Shown here in pieces: positions 1 through 8,349 of a DNA stretch of 22,071 nucleotides. This DNA comes from an uncultured Clostridia bacterium (GTDB lineage: Bacteria; Bacillota; Clostridia; Christensenellales; UBA1242): assembly GCA_947384015.1 (NCBI GenBank), contig CANDFN010000005.1, positions 1-22,071 on the forward strand, in the 5' to 3' direction. A model generated the notes under the pieces. The model made no database searches. It was given only the letters and a program-made list of their open reading frames with translations, and was not told the origin of the DNA. Position numbers and translations under genes: made by a program. Position 1 is the stretch's first letter. Every line of letters begins with the position of its first letter.

Positions 1-1062
1 GGCAAAAGCACATTATTTAATGCAATTACAAAAGCTGGCGCAGAAAGTGCCAACTATCCTTTTTGCACAATAGAACCAAATGTTGGTGTGGTTGATGTTG
101 CGGACGATAGACTAAATAAACTTGCCAAACTTTACAACACTAAAAAGATAATTCCTGCGCAAATAGAGTTTGTAGATATTGCAGGTCTTGTTAAAGGTGC
201 TAGCGAGGGCGCTGGGCTTGGTAATAAGTTTTTAAGTCATATTCGTGAAGTGGATGCAATTTGCTATGTTGTGCGTTGTTTTAAAAACGATAAAATTATT
301 CATGTAGAAGGAAGTGTTAACCCAATTAGAGATATTGAAACAATTAGGTTGGAGCTTATTTTAAGCGATATAGACACAGTTCAAAAACGTTTAGATAAAA
401 TAAAAAGGGTGGTTCATGGTGGTGTGGCAGATCCTCAAACTGTGCGTGAGTTTGAACTATTAAATCAAATTTTAGAATTATTAAAGCAAGAAAAGCCTGC
501 AGGTATGTTGCAACTTACAGCAGATGATAAAAAAATTGTAGACGGCTTCTTTTTAATTACTACAAAACCTATTATTTATGTTGCAAACACAAGCGATGAG
601 TTAGACGATTTTCAACGCGATAATATAGAAAAAATTAAACAGGTTGCAGTTAGCGAACATGCTGAAGTAATATCTCTTTGTGCAAAAACAGAGGAAGAAT
701 TAGTAAATATGCCAGCAGAAGATAGAGAGATGTTTAAGCAAGAGCTTGGCATAGATAGTTCGGGCTTAGAAAAATTGGTTGTGGCAAGCTATCATTTGTT
801 AGGGCTTATAAGTTTTATTACAGCAGGGGAAAAAGAGGTGCGTGCGTGGACAATCCGCCGTGGCACACTTGCCCCGCAAGCGGCTGGTAAAATTCACACA
901 GACTTTGAACGTGGTTTTATACGTGCCGATGTAGTAAAGTATGACGATTTAATCACGCTTGGCGATTATAATGCTTGTAAAGAGAAGGGTAAAGTTATAA
1001 GTGCTGGTAAAGACTATGTTGTGCAAGACGGAGATATTATAGTGTTTAAGTTTAATGTGTAA
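1..1062 (+). CDS. ychF: Ribosome-binding ATPase YchF/OLA1 family, 5' end cut by window
   Basis: YchF is an Obg-family P-loop protein that prefers ATP over GTP and binds ribosomes; it is linked to translation and stress responses. The frame is open from base 1 and begins inside the P-loop (GKSTLFNAIT), so only about a dozen N-terminal residues of the usual roughly 365 are missing. A Met codon at 88 lies internally and is not the start. The Walker B/switch region VDIAGLVKGASEGAGLGNKFL is characteristic of the family. The C-terminal quarter (RAWTIRRGTLAPQAAGKIH, then FERGFIRADVVKYDDL) is the TGS domain. The stop is TAA at 1060. No U-tract terminator follows; only an imperfect hairpin at 1089-1110. 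The gene's promoter is outside the window. The family assignment is very secure. Confidence 0.97.
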   Translation, partial: GKSTLFNAITKAGAESANYPFCTIEPNVGVVDVADDRLNKLAKLYNTKKIIPAQIEFVDIAGLVKGASEGAGLGNKFLSHIREVDAICYVVRCFKNDKIIHVEGSVNPIRDIETIRLELILSDIDTVQKRLDKIKRVVHGGVADPQTVREFELLNQILELLKQEKPAGMLQLTADDKKIVDGFFLITTKPIIYVANTSDELDDFQRDNIEKIKQVAVSEHAEVISLCAKTEEELVNMPAEDREMFKQELGIDSSGLEKLVVASYHLLGLISFITAGEKEVRAWTIRRGTLAPQAAGKIHTDFERGFIRADVVKYDDLITLGDYNACKEKGKVISAGKDYVVQDGDIIVFKFNV

Positions 1063-1158
1063 AACATGCTTAAAACAATGTAATAAACTACTTTTGCAAT
1101 TTGCAAAGTAATAATAAAAGATATAAAAATAATAGTTTGCAATAATTTTAAAGTAAAT

Positions 1159-1187
1159 TTGACATCATACTAAAAAATTTGTAAACT
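1159..1187 (+). promoter_or_regulatory. Sigma-A-type promoter for the DUF4116-like gene
   Basis: A perfect TTGACA at 1159-1164 is followed by a 17-nt spacer and TAAACT at 1182-1187. Transcription would start near 1194, and AGGAG at 1196-1200 precedes the ATG at 1208. This separates the gene from ychF. Confidence 0.8.
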
Positions 1188-1207
1188 ATTAACATAGGAG
1201 AAGGGTT

Positions 1208-2131
1208 ATGAAAAAATATAAGTATAGTGAAATTAAAGGTAAGGAAACTTTAACAAAATTAGTAAACAGGGTTTACAATATGCAAAGTTATGATGATGTT
1301 GTTCCGCTAGAAATGACTAAGGCAGAAGCAAAGGAATTTGCGCGTAAACATCTTGCTAAATCTTGTTTTCCATTAATCCCATTAGAGTATAGGGATGATA
1401 ACGAATTTATGAGAGATATGATAACTTCTCATTTTCCAATAAATGAACCTTCTGTTATGAAATATGCAAGCGAAAGATTAAGAAATGATTATGAGTTTTG
1501 CAAATTTGCAATAAAAAATCATAAATATCATGCAACACCATGGATTGGTAAAAAATTATTAAATGACCCTAAATTTTTTATAGAAGTGTTTAACATGAAT
1601 CATTATGATACTTACGATAATGTAACAATGGAAGATTATGCTACCGAAGCAAATATTGCAGAAGATTTAATGAAAAAGGCTGGTCCTGCCGTGTTGGGCG
1701 ATAAAAAGATAATTTTAAGGTCGCTACATCGTATGACTTGCAAATGTGGTAGGGAAGTTTTTGCAAGTGACTTATTGTGGTTAAGAACAATTCCTATTGG
1801 TTATTTAAACGATAAACGATATGTGTTGCAAATGATAAAAATAACTCCTCAGGTTTACGATTATCTAGATACTTATATGCAAGATGACCCGGACATAATT
1901 TATGCAACCTGCGTTTCTATGTTAAAACATGATGTAACACGTATGCCACAATATTTAAGGGTAAGGCTTTCTAAAAGCAACTCTAAATTAAAACGCATTA
2001 CCAAAATTCTTGGTAGGCTTGGGGAAACTAGCCAAAGAGATATTATTCAAAGGGCAAGGTTTAACAAAGCTATGGAAGAAGTATTGGCAAAAGAATTAAA
2101 AAAAGGCAAAGGCAAAAATTTTGTTGCATAA
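1208..2131 (+). CDS. DUF4116-like repeat protein of unknown function
   Basis: No enzymatic motif was recognised in this 307-residue, probably cytoplasmic, basic protein. It contains degenerate helical repeats of the kind seen in DUF4116 proteins: short units of the form N/D-D-x-x-F/V-x-x-x-x-I-K followed by a hydrophobic helix. Examples are NDYEFCKFAIKNH (around residue 93), NDPKFFIEVFNMN (around 119), GDKKIILRSLHRM (around 164) and NDKRYVLQMIKIT (around 202), then DDPDIIYATCVSML. The C-terminus is very lysine/arginine rich and ends KKGKGKNFVA. There is no signal peptide or membrane segment. The gene has its own promoter and a strong AGGAG site, and it ends at a bidirectional terminator shared with tyrS, so it is monocistronic. 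The repeat assignment is by pattern only. The function is unknown. Confidence 0.75.
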   Translation: MKKYKYSEIKGKETLTKLVNRVYNMQSYDDVVPLEMTKAEAKEFARKHLAKSCFPLIPLEYRDDNEFMRDMITSHFPINEPSVMKYASERLRNDYEFCKFAIKNHKYHATPWIGKKLLNDPKFFIEVFNMNHYDTYDNVTMEDYATEANIAEDLMKKAGPAVLGDKKIILRSLHRMTCKCGREVFASDLLWLRTIPIGYLNDKRYVLQMIKITPQVYDYLDTYMQDDPDIIYATCVSMLKHDVTRMPQYLRVRLSKSNSKLKRITKILGRLGETSQRDIIQRARFNKAMEEVLAKELKKGKGKNFVA

Positions 2132-2153
2132 TTTAAACTAAACAAACAAAAAT

Positions 2154-2180
2154 AAAAAACAGCCGTTTGGCTGTTTTTTT
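2154..2180. terminator. Bidirectional Rho-independent terminator between the DUF4116-like gene and tyrS
   Basis: The stem ACAGCC/GGCTGT with a GTTT loop is flanked by an A-run on the left and a seven-T run on the right, so it can terminate transcripts from both directions. It sits between the stop codons of the converging genes (2131 and 2194). Confidence 0.9.
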
Positions 2181-2193
2181 CTATAAAGAAAGG

Positions 2194-3423
2194 TTATTTG
2201 CATTTTATTAGTAAATAATTTTTCTTACCCTTTTTAAACAATGCTCCATTTTGTAAATCTGCTTTGCTAATTTGTAGAGTAGGGTCAGTTATTGTAGAGC
2301 CGTCCATAGATAAACCATTTTGCTCAATCAATCTTCTTGCTTCACCTTTACTTGTAACAAATTTAGCATTTAAAAGCAGGTCTAGCACGCCAATGCTTTC
2401 GCCATTAATTTCAACCTCGGCGCTAGGTGCATTGCTTTTGTCTATTGTGTTAGAAGCAAATAAGTTATTGCTCATGTTTTGGGCCTCGTTGGCATCAGCT
2501 TCGCCACGAATAAATTTGGTAATTTCGTAAGCTAAGCGTTTTTTGCTGGCTACAATATCTGTTTTAATAAGCGCTTTAACTTCGTTCATAGGTAGGTCTG
2601 TAAACAAAGCAAACATCATCTCTACACAAGCATCTGGGGTTTGGTAAATGCCTTGGTAAAAATCGTAGGCAGAAATTTTGTTGCTATCAATCCAAATAGC
2701 GCCTTTTTCTGTTTTGCCCATTTTCTTGCCCTCTGGGGTAAGCAAAAGTGGGTTAGTAGCACCCACTAAAACGCGGTTGGCGTTGTCTATAAAATTTAAT
2801 TTTCTAGCAAGTTCGGTTCCTGCAACAATGTTTCCCCATTGGTCAGCGCCTCCCCATTGAACTTTGCAATTATAATGTTTGTTTAAGTAAACAAAGTCAT
2901 AAGCTTGCATTAACATGTAACCCATTTCAAAAAAGGTTAGTCCGCCTTCCTGTACACGTTTAGAATATATTTCATTTGCTAACATTTTATTTACATTAAA
3001 ATGCACACCAACATCGCGCATAAATTCTACATAGTCGTAACCTTTAAACCAATCTGCATTATTAACAATAATAGCAGGGTTTTCACCGTCAAAACGTAAA
3101 AATTTGCTGTAAGCACGTTTAATTCCCTCTATGTTTTTTGCAAGTTGTTCTTTAGTAAGCATAGGGCGCATGTCGCTTCTTCCAGTAGGGTCGCCAATAG
3201 CAGCAGTAGCACCACCAACCAAAACTATAACTTTGTGCCCAGCTTGTTGAAACCTACGCAAAATTGTGCATGGCACGCAATGCCCAATATGTAAACTGTC
3301 TGCAGTCGGGTCGGTGCCTGTGTAAACTGCAATTTTATCTTCGTTAAGCAACTTTTTTAAAAGTTCATCATCTGTTGTTTGATATAAAAGCCCGCGCTCT
3401 TTAAGTGTTTCGTATAATGCCAT
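2194..3423 (-). CDS. tyrS: Tyrosine--tRNA ligase
   Basis: This class I aminoacyl-tRNA synthetase charges tRNA-Tyr with tyrosine in the cytoplasm. At 409 residues it has the normal bacterial TyrS length. The HIGH motif is at residues 45-48 (SLHIGHCVP), the tyrosine-site signature QWGGADQWGNI is at about 189-199, and the KMSKS-loop equivalent is KMGKT at 234-238. The C-terminal 65 residues form an S4-type RNA-binding domain (VLDLLLNAKFVTSKGEARRLI). AGGAG precedes the ATG by about 9 nt. The gene starts 20 nt downstream of cvpA and is probably cotranscribed with it. There is no room for a T-box leader, although Bacillota tyrS genes often have one. It ends at the shared bidirectional terminator. 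Confidence 0.98.
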   Translation of the reverse strand: MALYETLKERGLLYQTTDDELLKKLLNEDKIAVYTGTDPTADSLHIGHCVPCTILRRFQQAGHKVIVLVGGATAAIGDPTGRSDMRPMLTKEQLAKNIEGIKRAYSKFLRFDGENPAIIVNNADWFKGYDYVEFMRDVGVHFNVNKMLANEIYSKRVQEGGLTFFEMGYMLMQAYDFVYLNKHYNCKVQWGGADQWGNIVAGTELARKLNFIDNANRVLVGATNPLLLTPEGKKMGKTEKGAIWIDSNKISAYDFYQGIYQTPDACVEMMFALFTDLPMNEVKALIKTDIVASKKRLAYEITKFIRGEADANEAQNMSNNLFASNTIDKSNAPSAEVEINGESIGVLDLLLNAKFVTSKGEARRLIEQNGLSMDGSTITDPTLQISKADLQNGALFKKGKKNYLLIKCK

Positions 3424-3443
3424 GTAAATTACTCCTAATTATA

Positions 3444-4202
3444 TTAACTGTTTTTATTGTCCCACATGTTAGACAACCAATTTTTAATCATGTCTCCATT
3501 AACAACTTTGTTTTCAACCACCTTGTCGGTAGTGGTGTAAATAACTCGTTCTATATAAGTATTTTCTCTTATAAGAGGTTTAACGGTTTTGTTAACTGCA
3601 GGTATTAAAGTTAAAAAGCTTAAAACCACATTAAACACAATTATTATACACATTGCTTTTAAAAAGCCAAATATTGCACCAAATATCTTGTTTATAACAC
3701 CAATAACTTTGGTTTTAGTAATTTTATCTATAATTTTGTTAATTATTAATAGAACAATTTTTAAGATTATAAATATTAAAAGCGCACAAATTATAATCAT
3801 GCAAATGTGTCCAACGCTTCTACCAACAACAGATGCAATAGTTTCATCTTCTGCAAAATTGCCATTAATGTTGTTAAACACAACTTTGGTTAATTGTCCT
3901 AAAAAGCCTAAACCTGAAGGCATATTTTCTGGTAAATAGTTTGTTGCTAGGGTGGCAAAGTATTCGTTATTTTTAATTAAACCTTTTGCTATTCCGCCAC
4001 CAATTAGCCCGTCAAAGTTATAAATATGATTTACCCAATTTGCAACATAGCGTGCAGCGAATATTGCAACAAATATACACACTGCCCAACTAAAGAAGGC
4101 TAACACAGATTTTAAAAAACCTTTTTTATAGCCGATAATTGCAGAAATTACCAAAGCACACACTATAACAACGTCTATTATTAAACCAATTGTGGCAAGC
4201 AT
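3444..4202 (-). CDS. CvpA family membrane protein
   Basis: CvpA-like proteins are small integral membrane proteins of poorly defined role; in enterobacteria they affect colicin V production and envelope functions. The 252-residue product has an N-terminal hydrophobic helix (IGLIIDVVIVCALVISAIIG), the typical short GYKKGFLKSV turn, and a second helix (LAFFSWAVCIFVAIFAARYV). After a soluble stretch come two more segments (MIIICALLIFIILKIVLLII and a helix ending FNVVLSFLTLIP). The start was placed at the ATG at 4202 because AGGAGG (4207-4212) lies 4 nt before it. A TTG at 4220 in the same frame would put that ribosome-binding site inside the coding region. It is the first gene of the cvpA-tyrS operon. 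Confidence 0.85.
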   Translation of the reverse strand: MLATIGLIIDVVIVCALVISAIIGYKKGFLKSVLAFFSWAVCIFVAIFAARYVANWVNHIYNFDGLIGGGIAKGLIKNNEYFATLATNYLPENMPSGLGFLGQLTKVVFNNINGNFAEDETIASVVGRSVGHICMIIICALLIFIILKIVLLIINKIIDKITKTKVIGVINKIFGAIFGFLKAMCIIIVFNVVLSFLTLIPAVNKTVKPLIRENTYIERVIYTTTDKVVENKVVNGDMIKNWLSNMWDNKNS

Positions 4203-4236
4203 GTTTCCTCCTAAACTCAAAAAAATGATTATAAAT

Positions 4237-4265
4237 ATATTATCACAACAACCCGTTTTTGTCCA
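4237..4265 (-). promoter_or_regulatory. Candidate promoter for cvpA-tyrS
   Basis: Read on the minus strand, TGGACA (4265-4260), a 17-nt spacer and TAATAT (4242-4237) form a reasonable sigma-A promoter. Transcription would start near 4230, upstream of the AGGAGG at 4207-4212. The -10 element is only a partial match. Confidence 0.5.
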
Positions 4266-4394
4266 CTATTTTATTAAATATAATTAAAATTAAAATAAAA
4301 GGCAAAAATAGAAAAAGCGACAAATTATATATAAATAAAAGGCACAATTCGGTAATAAACTATATAAAATATCTGTTAATAGTGTTAAATTTTG

Positions 4395-4423
4395 TTGTTT
4401 AAAAAAAATAGATATGATATAAT
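4395..4423 (+). promoter_or_regulatory. Promoter for ftsH
   Basis: TTGTTT (4395-4400), a 17-nt spacer and a perfect TATAAT (4418-4423) predict transcription from about 4430. This gives a leader of about 13 nt that contains GAGG at 4434-4437. The element lies over any upstream in-frame start, which fixes the ftsH start at 4443. The remainder of the divergent gap 4266-4394 is AT-rich with no other feature seen. Confidence 0.7.
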
Positions 4424-4442
4424 ATTTTGTATTGAGGTAAAA

Positions 4443-6683
4443 ATGGAAAACAAAAAATCTAATCCGCTAAAAACTATGTTAATCTACGGCATGATAATAC
4501 TTCTTGCCGTGCTTTTAATTTGGTGGTTTGTAAATAAAAATTCTACCGACCAAAAAATTAGTTATGATCAATTTCAAACTTATATTCAGGAAGATAAGGT
4601 TGATAGTATAGATATTTATGGTTATACAATACGAATTCGTTTAGTAGATAGTAAAATTGATGAAAAAGATTTCCCTAATAAAAAGATAGACCATTATTGC
4701 ACTTATTATGGCAGTTATGATAGAGTTTACGATTTGTTAGATAAACACAACTATCAAACCGATGAAAATGGAAATTTGATAATAATTAATGGTGCTTATC
4801 AATTAAGAGATGATGTTCATTTTATTAAAGTAAATGCTGCACCAAAAAGTGAAAGTTGGATAAATGCCGCAATGACATATGTTGCAATTTTATTAATTGT
4901 AGGTATAGCTTTCTTATTGTTCCGTTCTATGTCGGGAACTAAAAACGGCTTTGGCTTTGGTAGAAGTAAAGCAAGGCTTGTAGAATCTTCAAATGTTCAC
5001 TTTAACGATGTTGCAGGTGCAGAGGAAGAAAAACAAGAGTTACAAGAAATTGTAGAATTCTTAAAAAATCCAGCTAGATTTACTGAACTTGGCGCACGTA
5101 TACCAAAAGGCGTATTGTTGGTTGGTCAACCAGGAACAGGTAAAACTTTACTTGCAAAAGCAGTTGCTGGCGAAGGCAAAGTTCCATTCTTTACAATATC
5201 TGGTTCAGATTTTGTAGAACTATATGTTGGTGTTGGTGCAAGCCGTGTAAGAGATTTATTTGAAACTGCAAAAGCACATGCACCTTGTATTGTATTTATT
5301 GATGAAATTGATGCAGTAGGTAGACAACGTGGTGCTGGACTTGGTGGCGGTAATGACGAACGCGAACAAACACTTAACCAGTTGTTAGTAGAAATGGACG
5401 GCTTTGAAGCTAATAGTGGTATTATTGTGCTTGCTGCAACAAACCGTGCAGATATTCTAGACCCAGCCTTAACCCGACCTGGGCGTTTTGATAGACAAAT
5501 TTATGTTCACTTACCGGATGTTAAAGGTAGGGAAGATATAATTAAAGTTCACTCTAAAAACAAACCTTTAAGCCCAGATGTTGATATTAAGCGTTTGGCA
5601 AGGCTTACAAGTGGACTTGCTGGTGCAGATATAGAAAACGTGCTTAATGAAGCTGCGCTTTTAACTGCCCGTGATGGTAGATACAAAATAAGTATGATAG
5701 ACTTGCAAGAAGCTTTAAATAAAGTATTAATGGGGCCTAAAAAAGTTTCTAGGGTTATAACAGAACAAGATAAAAAAATTACAGCCGTCCATGAAGCAGG
5801 GCATGCGATAGTTGCGCAAAGCTTAGAAAATTGTGATAACGTTCAAGAAATTTCTGTTATTCCTCGTGGGGAAGCTGGCGGTTACACTTTAACTTTAGAT
5901 GAAAAAGACCGCACACATATGCAAAAACAAAAACTACTAGATACCATTTGTATGATGCTTGGTGGTAGAACTGCAGAAGAGTTAATGTTAGACGATATAA
6001 CTACTGGCGCAAGTAACGATATTGAACGTGCTACTAAAGTTGCACGTAAAATGGTGTCAGAATGGGGTATGAGTGAAAAACTTGGTTTGTTAAGTTTTGG
6101 TGAAGGTGATGAAATATTTGTTGGAAGAGATTATCAAAAACAAGTGCCTTACAGCCAAGAGCTTGCAAGCACAATAGATAAAGAAGTTGCAAAAATAATT
6201 AATACTGCACATGCTCGCGCTAAAGAAATTTTAACAAGCAGAAAAGATGTTATAGAAAAAGTTCAACGCATATTACTAGAAAAAGAAACCATTTATAAAG
6301 AAGAGTTTGAAATGATTTATAATGGCGCAACTGTTGAAGAAGTTGAAAGTGCAATAGACGAAAAAGAAAAAGAGAAACGTGAATATCAAGAACGTGCCAA
6401 AAAAGAGGCTATTGAAGAACACAAGACTAGAGATATAAAATCTAGGGTGGAAACAGCACGTGCACTTGCTAAAGCTGGGGTAATTTCTAAACAAGATTTA
6501 GAAACTATTATAAGCGAAGCAGAAAAAGAAATGGCAAATATTAGCCCACTAAAACAAGAAAATAGTTCTGCTGAAAATACAGAACAAATAAATGTAAATG
6601 ATAAAACATCAGAAGAAAAGCAAATAAAGAAACAATCAACAACTAGTAGAAAAACTAAAAAAGAAGACGATAAGAAGGAATAA
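4443..6683 (+). CDS. ftsH: ATP-dependent zinc metalloprotease FtsH
   Basis: FtsH is a membrane-anchored hexameric AAA+ protease that degrades misassembled membrane proteins and short-lived regulators. The 746-residue product has a first membrane helix at about 10-30, an extracytoplasmic domain, and a second helix near 145-165 (YVAILLIVGIAFLLF). The AAA module has Walker A GQPGTGKT at 228-235, Walker B CIVFIDEID and the second region of homology ALTRPGRFDRQIYV. The protease zinc site is HEAGH at 450-454, with D526 in TGASND as the likely third ligand. The ATG at 4443 is preceded by TGAGG; an upstream TTG at 4392 lies in the promoter and is rejected. Beyond the usual family end (about residue 640) there is a tail of roughly 100 charged residues ending in a Lys/Glu/Ser/Thr-rich segment. 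Confidence 0.98.
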   Translation: MENKKSNPLKTMLIYGMIILLAVLLIWWFVNKNSTDQKISYDQFQTYIQEDKVDSIDIYGYTIRIRLVDSKIDEKDFPNKKIDHYCTYYGSYDRVYDLLDKHNYQTDENGNLIIINGAYQLRDDVHFIKVNAAPKSESWINAAMTYVAILLIVGIAFLLFRSMSGTKNGFGFGRSKARLVESSNVHFNDVAGAEEEKQELQEIVEFLKNPARFTELGARIPKGVLLVGQPGTGKTLLAKAVAGEGKVPFFTISGSDFVELYVGVGASRVRDLFETAKAHAPCIVFIDEIDAVGRQRGAGLGGGNDEREQTLNQLLVEMDGFEANSGIIVLAATNRADILDPALTRPGRFDRQIYVHLPDVKGREDIIKVHSKNKPLSPDVDIKRLARLTSGLAGADIENVLNEAALLTARDGRYKISMIDLQEALNKVLMGPKKVSRVITEQDKKITAVHEAGHAIVAQSLENCDNVQEISVIPRGEAGGYTLTLDEKDRTHMQKQKLLDTICMMLGGRTAEELMLDDITTGASNDIERATKVARKMVSEWGMSEKLGLLSFGEGDEIFVGRDYQKQVPYSQELASTIDKEVAKIINTAHARAKEILTSRKDVIEKVQRILLEKETIYKEEFEMIYNGATVEEVESAIDEKEKEKREYQERAKKEAIEEHKTRDIKSRVETARALAKAGVISKQDLETIISEAEKEMANISPLKQENSSAENTEQINVNDKTSEEKQIKKQSTTSRKTKKEDDKKE

Positions 6684-6686
6684 TAG

Positions 6687-6715
6687 TTGCAATAAATAAA
6701 AATTTATTGTAAAAT
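6687..6715 (+). promoter_or_regulatory. Promoter of the 6733 gene, with a palindromic spacer
   Basis: TTGCAA (6687-6692), a 17-nt spacer and TAAAAT (6710-6715) form a sigma-A promoter just after the ftsH stop. The spacer carries a perfect 8-bp inverted repeat, CAATAAAT (6690-6697) and ATTTATTG (6702-6709). Predicted transcription starts near 6722, at the AGGAG that serves the ATG at 6733. Confidence 0.65.
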
Positions 6716-6732
6716 TAAATTAGGAGATAAAC

Positions 6733-7335
6733 ATGGCAAAAAAAATTACAGCAATAGTAAGTTTAGTTATAGTTGGTATTTTAATTATAGCAACTTTAAT
6801 AATGGCTAATGTGTCAGTTCAACATGGTGTTAATTGTGCAGAACCTAGTAGAATATGGGTGGTTAAATCTTCAGTGACTAGTGGTGAAGCCGGAAGATAT
6901 CTTTATAAAGAAGACAAAGAGTATGAAGAAATTTTAAACTATGTAAACTCTGCAAGTAAAGAAAGGCTTTTAACATCATTGTTTGGTGGCACAGTAGGCG
7001 ATAAAGCACAAATAAAAGAAGTAACAACTTCAAATAATCAATCTATAACCTCACCATCTAGCAAAGGTTATGCTTACTTTGTGTGCTACGAATATGATAC
7101 CCCACAAACTTTAATGAATGGCAATAAAAAGTTTAAAGATGAAAATGGTAATAACTACTATTATGGAGGATTATTCTTCGGTGTTAAAAACGAAGAGGGT
7201 GCAACTGTTGTTGATGTATATGTAAATTCTTGGGACAATTACAAAACAACTCCAGTATATAACTATCACTATTATTATGAACTTTCTGCAGACTTCCAAG
7301 ATTTATACACATATTTAAACGCAAATTTTAAGTAA
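6733..7335 (+). CDS. Unrecognised membrane-anchored, tyrosine-rich exported protein
   Basis: The family is not recognised. The 200-residue product starts MAKK followed by one strongly hydrophobic segment (ITAIVSLVIVGILIIATLIMA, residues 5-25), with no lipobox, so it is probably an N-terminally anchored protein with an extracytoplasmic domain of about 170 residues. That domain is rich in Tyr, Asn and Asp, especially YYYGGLFFGV and YNYHYYYELSADFQDLYTYL, and has few basic residues. Two Cys remain (C35 and C116). AGGAG at 6722-6726 precedes the ATG by 6 nt. It has its own promoter after ftsH, no terminator separates it from ftsH, and a strong terminator follows, so it may be transcribed both alone and with ftsH. 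No function is proposed. Confidence 0.75.
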   Translation: MAKKITAIVSLVIVGILIIATLIMANVSVQHGVNCAEPSRIWVVKSSVTSGEAGRYLYKEDKEYEEILNYVNSASKERLLTSLFGGTVGDKAQIKEVTTSNNQSITSPSSKGYAYFVCYEYDTPQTLMNGNKKFKDENGNNYYYGGLFFGVKNEEGATVVDVYVNSWDNYKTTPVYNYHYYYELSADFQDLYTYLNANFK

Positions 7336-7339
7336 TAAA

Positions 7340-7368
7340 AAAAAATCAACCTTTATGGTTGATTTTTT
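7340..7368. terminator. Bidirectional Rho-independent terminator
   Basis: AATCAACC/GGTTGATT with a TTTAT loop is flanked by an A-run and a T-run. It terminates the 6733 gene on the plus strand and, read from the other side, the helicase-associated repeat gene, whose stop codon is at 7371-7373. Confidence 0.9.
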
Positions 7369-7370
7369 GT

Positions 7371-8330
7371 TTAAACTGTTGTTCCATCGTCATTGGAATT
7401 AGTGTTGTTATTGTCAGTAGAGTGGTTGGATTTTTTTCTTTTTCTAATTGTCCAGTCCATACCACATTTGTTTAATTCTTCAATGGTCTCCGGTAACAAT
7501 TCGTCTTTATGTTGTTTTAAAAAGTTTCTAAACATATATTCTGTGTAAGGATAACCATTTTCGTCTTTATAAGGCATATTTCTTAATAGGATACCAGTTT
7601 TATTATACCAACTTATTAAATACTTATAGGCTCTTTTATCAAGTGATTTCTTTTTTGTCACAGTCCATTCCATGCCATATTTGTTTAATAATTCTATATT
7701 ATCTTCAGTTAAATATTCAGCATGTTTTCTTAGCCAATAAACAAAATCATAAAGATGCGGTTTGTTGCCGTTTTCGTCAAGCCTTGGAATTTCACAAATT
7801 AATTTATTGTTTTCTATACACCAAGGTATAAGATCGCTTTTTATTCTTCTTGTAACAGCTCTTACATAAGTTTTTTTAACAAGGCATTCTTCTGTAATCA
7901 TTCCGTATTTTTTTAGTAGGGCAACAGTTTCTTCTGGTAAAAATTTTAATTTCTTTTTTAAATATGTGCAAAAAACATAAAGAGTGTTCAAATCTCCGTT
8001 TTCATCCTTCCTTGGAATATCATAAATCATTTTATTGTTGATTTTGCACCAAGGTATTAATTCGCTTTTAATTCTTTTTGTAATATGTGCTTGATGTGTT
8101 TTAGTGTCGGTGCTGTCATTCCAAACCATACCATATTGGTTAAGTAATTCTATGTTTTCTTTAGTTATGTATTTAATATTCTTTTTTAAGTTAAACATAA
8201 AATCGTATAGTGGATTTTTCTTGCCTCCATCCATTCTTGGTATGTCATAAATCATTTTGTTGTTGTCTATACACCATTGTATAAGTTTTGTTTGTATTCT
8301 TTTGTTTAATAAATCATGTCCTGTTGCCAT
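7371..8330 (-). CDS. Protein of four tandem helicase-associated (HA)-like repeats
   Basis: The 319-residue product consists almost entirely of four copies of a unit of about 60 residues recurring every 71-76 residues (residues 11-70, 86-145, 162-222 and 233-293). Each has K-L/D-I-x-W near its start, then a M/L-I-Y/C-x-I-P-R-x-D-E-N-G-like turn, a Y-D/E-F-x-x-x-L-K/R helix, and a closing E-L-L-N-K-Y/C-G-M-x-W. This resembles the helicase-associated domain (PF03457), a small helical fold thought to bind nucleic acid and usually found C-terminal to helicases. No helicase or other catalytic part is present. The Asn/Lys/Ser-rich C-tail looks unstructured. The ATG at 8330 follows AAGGAG by 7 nt. 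A longer in-frame start near 8423 lies upstream of the promoter and is rejected. The function is unknown; nucleic-acid binding is an inference. Confidence 0.8.
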   Translation of the reverse strand: MATGHDLLNKRIQTKLIQWCIDNNKMIYDIPRMDGGKKNPLYDFMFNLKKNIKYITKENIELLNQYGMVWNDSTDTKTHQAHITKRIKSELIPWCKINNKMIYDIPRKDENGDLNTLYVFCTYLKKKLKFLPEETVALLKKYGMITEECLVKKTYVRAVTRRIKSDLIPWCIENNKLICEIPRLDENGNKPHLYDFVYWLRKHAEYLTEDNIELLNKYGMEWTVTKKKSLDKRAYKYLISWYNKTGILLRNMPYKDENGYPYTEYMFRNFLKQHKDELLPETIEELNKCGMDWTIRKRKKSNHSTDNNNTNSNDDGTTV

Positions 8331-8349
8331 AAAGTTTCTCCTTAACTGG

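Noticed and set aside
1089..1110. Hairpin TACTTT(t)GCA/TGCAAAGTA after ychF as a terminator
   Set aside because: The stem has a bulge and an A+T-rich base, and no T-run follows, so it does not meet the terminator pattern seen at the other junctions.
4392..4442. Upstream TTG start giving FtsH 17 extra residues
   Set aside because: The TTG lies in the -35 region of the ftsH promoter; GAGG at 4434-4437 supports the ATG at 4443.
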